A stretch of 11,212 nt of DNA, from contig JAKPEO010000104.1 of assembly GCA_029551925.1 (NCBI GenBank), positions 1 through 11,212 on the forward strand, in the 5' to 3' direction. The stretch comes from a bacterium (GTDB lineage: Bacteria; JAGOBX01). How positions within the stretch are numbered: the first letter of the stretch is position 1; the number at the start of each line of letters is the position of its first letter. Shown in pieces: positions 7,815-11,212 of this stretch. Below the pieces are notes generated by a model. It saw only the letters and a program-made list of their open reading frames with translations. It did no database searches and was not told the origin of the DNA. The translations under genes were made by a program, and so were the position numbers.

Positions 7815-8546
7815 ATGAATACAAAAAAAAAATTTATACCATACATATTATTCGGGTATCCGACGATTGAAGAGTCATATCGCAAAGCATTGACTTTTGC
7901 AGATACTGCTGATATATTTGAAATCGGTTTTCCTTATTCAGACCCGATAGCTGACGGTAGAGTAATAGTTGACGCTGCGCGAATTGCGTTAAAAAATAAA
8001 ATCTCATTTATTGATTATCTTGAATTTATTAAAAAATTAAAAGATAAAATCACAGCGCCGATTTATGCGATGACATATTATAATCCGATATTGAAATACG
8101 GAATAGAAAAATTTATGAAAAGCGAAATTGACGGTTTTATTATTCCAGATTTAATTATCGAAGAAAGCGGCGAATTATTGAAAATAGCGAAAAAATACAA
8201 TAAAAAGAGCGTGTTTATTATTACGCCGGATACGCTTGATGATAGAATAAAAAAAATTTCAGAGCATACTACTGGATTTATTTATTTTGTAACTTATGCT
8301 GGAGTAACAGGTAAAAATGTAAAATTAACTAAACAAATAATAGATAAAATAAAAAAAATCAAAGAAATTGTCAATTGTGATGTGAATATTGGTTTTGGCA
8401 TTAGAAAAATTCGAGATATAGATTATATTTACAAATACACAGAAGCGGACGGCGTGATAGTCGGTTCTGCAATAATTAAAAATGAAATTACAAGCGAAAC
8501 TATCAAACAATTTAAAAATGCAAAATTAGCCACTCCCCAAAAATGA
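7815..8546 (+). CDS. trpA: Tryptophan synthase alpha chain
   Basis: This TIM-barrel enzyme cleaves indole-3-glycerol phosphate to indole and glyceraldehyde 3-phosphate and passes indole to TrpB; it is cytoplasmic. The catalytic pair is present: E36 in DIFEIGFPYSDPIADG (E49 in E. coli) and D47 (D60). Also present are MTYYNPILKYGIEKF (86-100), IPDLIIEES (110-118), the loop-6 motif YAGVTG (161-166) with its Thr, and the phosphate-binding GFGI (193-196) and GSAI (217-220). At 243 residues it is shorter than the E. coli enzyme (268) and lacks the N-terminal helix 0, as short archaeal TrpAs do. The start is certain because an in-frame TAA immediately precedes the ATG. It has no visible ribosome site and depends on coupling to the upstream gene. 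No other trp gene is in the window, and its place between envelope genes is unusual. Confidence 0.95.
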   Translation: MNTKKKFIPYILFGYPTIEESYRKALTFADTADIFEIGFPYSDPIADGRVIVDAARIALKNKISFIDYLEFIKKLKDKITAPIYAMTYYNPILKYGIEKFMKSEIDGFIIPDLIIEESGELLKIAKKYNKKSVFIITPDTLDDRIKKISEHTTGFIYFVTYAGVTGKNVKLTKQIIDKIKKIKEIVNCDVNIGFGIRKIRDIDYIYKYTEADGVIVGSAIIKNEITSETIKQFKNAKLATPQK

Positions 8547-9658
8547 ATATAGGTATTGATATTCGCGAAATATGCGTGAGTAATACTGGTATTGGTCAAT
8601 ACACTCGAAATTTATTAAATTATCTAATTACTAAAAAATCCGAACACTATAATTTTTTTTTATATACTAACACAGGCGAATTAAATGAATTTCAAAAAGA
8701 ACTGCCGGAAAATTTTAAGTTTATAAAATATAAAACAACAAATACAATATTTGATTTTTACGCGCTGCCGAAATTGATAAAAAAAAATAAGATAGATTTA
8801 TTTTTCTCGCCGTATTATAAATTTCCGTATTTAGCGCAGTGTCCGTGCGTGATTACTGTTCACGATATTGGTTTTATTACTTTTCCGATACAATATTATG
8901 CGCGGTCAAGATTTTACAGATTGTTCGCTTCGCGATTATTAGAATATTCGCTTAATCGCAGTGCCCGTATTTTTGCAGTTTCAAATTTCACCAAATCCGA
9001 AATTTTAGAAAATTATAATATCCCTTCGGAAAAAATTAGTGTGCTGTATAATACAACAAATAAAATATTTGATATTTCGTTAAAAACTATAGAAAAAAAC
9101 AAAATTGAAAATTTGCGAAAGCAATACGGTAGATTTATATTAAGCGTATCAAACTATAAACCGCATAAAAATATTAATGGTTTGATAAATGTATTTTCTA
9201 AAATTTGTAAAGATATACCGGAAAATTTACTGCTTGCCGGACCGATTAACGATGGGATGACCAGCGCCAAAGAATTAGTAAAAAAATTGAATATAGAAAA
9301 TCGTGTTTTTTTTATAACGCCAAAAAATAATAATGAATTAGCGGTTTTATACGCCGCCGCTGAAATATATTGTCATCCGAGTATGTATGAGGGCTTTGGC
9401 ATTCCGCCGATTGAAGCACAGAAATGTGGGTGCCCGGTGATTTCGTCTAATGCCGCGTCATTATCGGAAATTTTAGAAGATTCGGCGATTTTATTTGATT
9501 ATCGAAATTTTGATGAATTCGTCGAAAAACTTAAAGAATTAGCAACAGACGAAAATTTAAAAAAATTGATTATAGCCAAGGGCTTGAAAAACAGTGAGCG
9601 GTTTAACGCACAAAAAATATATCCAAAATTTTTTGAGGTAATCGATAATTTTAAATGA
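8543..9658 (+). CDS. GT4-family (GT-B) glycosyltransferase
   Basis: A 371-residue retaining glycosyltransferase that moves a sugar from an activated donor to a growing glycan at the cytoplasmic face of the inner membrane. The N-terminal acceptor domain has IDIREICVSNTGIGQYTRNL (residues 5-24; the GIG-x-Y-x-x-L pattern) and TVHDIGF (105-111). The C-terminal donor domain has SVSNYKPHKNINGLI (201-215), with the Lys/His/Asn group near the donor phosphate. It also has the EX7E signature EGFGIPPIE (E283 to E291), then CGCPVISSNAASLSEI (295-310). Length is normal for the family. Sugar and acceptor cannot be told from the sequence. The ATG overlaps the trpA stop (ATGA), and the 3' end overlaps the GT9 gene in the same way. 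With the GT9 enzyme it probably helps to make LPS core, O-antigen or another surface glycan. Confidence 0.92.
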   Translation: MNIGIDIREICVSNTGIGQYTRNLLNYLITKKSEHYNFFLYTNTGELNEFQKELPENFKFIKYKTTNTIFDFYALPKLIKKNKIDLFFSPYYKFPYLAQCPCVITVHDIGFITFPIQYYARSRFYRLFASRLLEYSLNRSARIFAVSNFTKSEILENYNIPSEKISVLYNTTNKIFDISLKTIEKNKIENLRKQYGRFILSVSNYKPHKNINGLINVFSKICKDIPENLLLAGPINDGMTSAKELVKKLNIENRVFFITPKNNNELAVLYAAAEIYCHPSMYEGFGIPPIEAQKCGCPVISSNAASLSEILEDSAILFDYRNFDEFVEKLKELATDENLKKLIIAKGLKNSERFNAQKIYPKFFEVIDNFK

Positions 9659-10692
9659 AAATATTAATTGTATTGACCGGCGGTGTCGGCAATGCTTTAA
9701 TGTTTACGCCGGCATTGGAAATATTAATAAAAAAATATTCTCCGAATAACAACGAATATTTTTTGCTGACAAGCAAATTAGGCGCTGACAAAATATTAAA
9801 AGAATCCGGGTATTTCAAAGAAATATTTATTTATAATCATAATTCTAAATTTTCGTTTTTGATATTATTTTTGAAAATTTTGTTTTTTAAAAGATTTGAT
9901 GTTTATATTTCGTCTATGGGGTTAGCACAATTCAAATCTGGATTTTTAGCAATAGCTAGCAAAGCGCGGCTGCGCTGCGCTGAAAGTAATTATAATTTTT
10001 TTTTCACGCATTGCGTTAAGCCAAATTGGCAATTACATGAAGTTGAACGAAATTTTGAAATTGTAAATCAATTGACGAAAATCAAAAAAGAAGAAGAAGC
10101 TCTACAATTAAAATTTTATTTTAATGACCGGCATTTACAAGAAACGCAAAAAATATTAAATAATTTAAAAATGGATTTGACCGATAAAATGCTTATTGGT
10201 ATGCATATTGGGTCAAATGATTTTTTAGATGCAAAAAGATGGAAAATTGATAATTTTAAAAAATTAATTTCAAAAATTTTAGACGAATATAAAAATTCCG
10301 CTGTAATATTATTTGGCGGAAAAAATGAAATCGAATATTCTTTACAGATAGAAAAACAAGCGCGAATAATTAATTTAGTAGGTAAGACTAGTTTGCCAGC
10401 AGCCGGTTTACTAATAAAAAGATGTAAAGTATTTATTTCAAATGACAGCGGATTAATGCATTTAGCAGTAGCAGCCGGCATTAGAATTATAGCGTTGTTC
10501 GGTCCGACGATAATAGAAAAAAATAGACCGTATCATCCAAATTCAATTGTATTGTCAAAAAAATTAGAATGCAGTCCTTGTTATAAATATAATCAAAAAA
10601 TAAATTGTCCGCGCAATTATGAATGTATGAAATCAATAAGCGTAACAGAAGTATTTAACGAACTAAAAAAAATAATGCAATCGTTAGAGTAG
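9655..10692 (+). CDS. GT9-family (heptosyltransferase-like) glycosyltransferase
   Basis: A 345-residue inverting glycosyltransferase of the ADP-heptose:LPS heptosyltransferase group. Signs are the N-terminal KILIVLTGGVGNALMFTPAL (2-21; the G-x-G-D-x-x-x-x-T-P pattern, with N in place of D), HIGSN (184-188), AKRW (193-196), NDSGLMHLAVAAG (263-275) and LFGPT (281-285). Near the C-terminus is the four-cysteine pattern C306, C309, C318, C324 with CMKSISVTEV, found in many GT9 proteins. It has no signal peptide and acts on the cytoplasmic side of the inner membrane. The replacement of the usual Asp by Asn at position 13 is notable, since this residue is widely conserved in WaaC/WaaF-type enzymes. 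Last gene of the operon; start overlaps the GT4 stop. The true sugar donor is uncertain. Confidence 0.9.
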   Translation: MKILIVLTGGVGNALMFTPALEILIKKYSPNNNEYFLLTSKLGADKILKESGYFKEIFIYNHNSKFSFLILFLKILFFKRFDVYISSMGLAQFKSGFLAIASKARLRCAESNYNFFFTHCVKPNWQLHEVERNFEIVNQLTKIKKEEEALQLKFYFNDRHLQETQKILNNLKMDLTDKMLIGMHIGSNDFLDAKRWKIDNFKKLISKILDEYKNSAVILFGGKNEIEYSLQIEKQARIINLVGKTSLPAAGLLIKRCKVFISNDSGLMHLAVAAGIRIIALFGPTIIEKNRPYHPNSIVLSKKLECSPCYKYNQKINCPRNYECMKSISVTEVFNELKKIMQSLE

Positions 10693-10720
10693 GATAAAGA
10701 AGAACAAAGTGTCTTATCTT

Positions 10721-10804
10721 TCCTTCGTGTCTTCGTATTTATTTTTTTTAACACCAAGACACGAAGTAACACAAAGACACAAAGTAGCACCAAGACACGA
10801 AGTT
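10721..10804. repeat. Three 18-base tandem repeats plus an inverted copy, downstream of the operon
   Basis: Three direct copies of a unit close to ACACCAAGACACGAAGTA lie at 10751-10768, 10769-10786 and 10787-10804; the middle copy differs at two positions. An inverted copy precedes them at 10721-10738. CTTCGTGTCTT (10723-10733) pairs perfectly with AAGACACGAAG in copy 1 (10756-10766) or copy 3 (10792-10802), around a T-rich loop. It may act as a bidirectional terminator at the operon end. It has no T tract directly after the stem, so a plain dispersed repeat is as likely. Confidence 0.75.
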
Positions 10805-10889
10805 TTTAAAATTTCAAATTATAAAAACCCAACTTCCCGCATTTAATATAACTATCAAACAAAAACATATAAAAAACAAACGAAAATGC

Positions 10890-10920
10890 TTGACTTTTAC
10901 TAAAAAAACATAGTTATATA
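10890..10920 (+). promoter_or_regulatory. Possible promoter of the IS1380-type transposase
   Basis: TTGACT (10890-10895) is followed after 18-19 bases by TTATAT/TATATA (10914-10920). Spacing is slightly long. It points toward the transposase, about 190 bases downstream. Confidence 0.4.
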
Positions 10921-10938
10921 TAATTAAATTATAACTAT
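10910..10938. repeat. 9-base inverted repeat over the putative -10 region
   Basis: ATAGTTATA (10910-10918) and TATAACTAT (10930-10938) are perfect inverted copies with 11 bases between. The position over the -10 element of the putative transposase promoter would suit an operator or a transposase/host-factor binding site, but AT-only palindromes arise easily here. Confidence 0.45.
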
Positions 10939-11108
10939 AACCTGCATATTTCATAATAATTAAACAAAAGGCATATAAAACACTAATAAAATCAATACAA
11001 TCAGCAATAAAATTAGAAAAAAATGTTCCTTGAAAAACGGAATAAAAATTTATAAAAAAAATAAAGATTTTGAGAAATAGTATTAAAACAAGCAAATGGA
11101 GTATTCGA

Positions 11109-11212
11109 ATGAAATCAGAAATTATTAGATTCAAAGGATTAAAAAAACAGGAAATAATTGCTGAATTTAAAGGCGGTGATATAACGAGCGATGCTGGTCT
11201 GCTTCTTTTTCG
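11109..11212 (+). CDS. IS1380-family transposase, N-terminal part (cut by window edge)
   Basis: The ATG at 11109 follows a good ribosome site (GGAG at 11098-11101, seven bases of spacing). The 34 complete codons read MKSEIIRFKGLKKQ, then EIIAEFKGGDITSDAGLLLF. The block hydrophobic-x-A-x-F-x-G-G-x-I-T-S-D-A/G-x-x-L-L-L is the hallmark start of IS1380-family DDE transposases (about 400-500 residues). The catalytic residues lie beyond the window, so I cannot say whether the element is intact. The strong Shine-Dalgarno site, unlike the neighbouring operon, fits a mobile gene of separate origin. Confidence 0.85.
   Translation, partial: MKSEIIRFKGLKKQEIIAEFKGGDITSDAGLLLF

Larger units (their letters stand above)
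10805..11108. other. AT-rich leader between the operon and the transposase
   Basis: There is no convincing gene here. The minus-strand open frame is hydrophobic low-complexity sequence expected from AT-rich DNA. The interval should contain the left end of the insertion sequence, but I could not identify a terminal inverted repeat because the right end is outside the window. It does hold a possible promoter, a palindrome and a GGAG ribosome site at 11098-11101. Confidence 0.5.

Noticed and set aside
10116-10481. Minus-strand open frame of 121 codons inside the GT9 gene
   Set aside because: It lies wholly opposite well-conserved GT9 motifs and has no independent evidence.
10751-10804. CRISPR array
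   Set aside because: The 18-base units are directly adjacent with no spacers, and no cas gene is nearby.
10814-11134. Minus-strand open frame of about 106 codons, very hydrophobic
   Set aside because: Phe/Ile/Leu-rich low-complexity translation expected from AT-rich DNA. It has no recognisable family and overlaps the transposase start and its leader.

Overview
This is a strongly AT-rich window (G+C clearly below one third by eye) from a Gram-negative (diderm) bacterium. The evidence for two membranes is direct: a PorV-type outer-membrane barrel protein, an outer-membrane secretin, several Sec signal peptides and a heptosyltransferase-type (GT9) glycosyltransferase. I cannot name the lineage. 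PorV-like barrels next to secretins and TPR proteins in very low-GC genomes fit several poorly cultured phyla (Elusimicrobia-like groups, for example), but nothing here decides it. All real protein genes are on the + strand.

Layout. (1) 3-2760: two overlapping genes. The first is the 3' part of a PorV/PorQ-family barrel protein carrying a C-terminal Ig/FN3-like module. The second is a secreted protein with an N-terminal FN3-like module, a long coiled coil and a short TPR-like tail. The two modules share a G-K/R-Y-F/Y-W-R motif, which suggests one envelope system. (2) 2761-3404: a scar-like segment with no intact gene. It holds a strong Shine-Dalgarno site before an ORF that is a chimera of a hairpin-rich repeat and the C-terminal end of a DUF4143-type ATPase, a possible terminator, and the 3' half of an initiator tRNA (CAT anticodon) with no 5' half. 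The tRNA piece looks like an attachment-site remnant of an integrated element. (3) 3405-3774: gene-free AT-rich DNA ending in a near-consensus sigma70 promoter. (4) 3775-10692: a tight five-gene operon whose members overlap by 4 bases (ATGA) or abut: a large TPR-secretin with an expanded array of periplasmic N-domains, a secreted TPR-like protein of unknown function, tryptophan synthase alpha chain (trpA), a GT4 glycosyltransferase and a GT9 glycosyltransferase. (5) 10693-11108: three 18-base tandem repeats with an inverted copy, then AT-rich leader DNA. (6) 11109-end: the start of an IS1380-family transposase, cut by the window edge.

How they fit together. The secretin and its TPR partner probably form or assist an outer-membrane export channel or pilus pore. 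The two glycosyltransferases probably build surface polysaccharide or LPS core. TrpA is a complete-looking metabolic enzyme lodged between these envelope genes without other trp genes in view. I did not find a clearly new defence or mobile system. The points most worth a second look are the tRNA-fMet scar, the expanded secretin, the odd operon composition and the shared FN3-like module.
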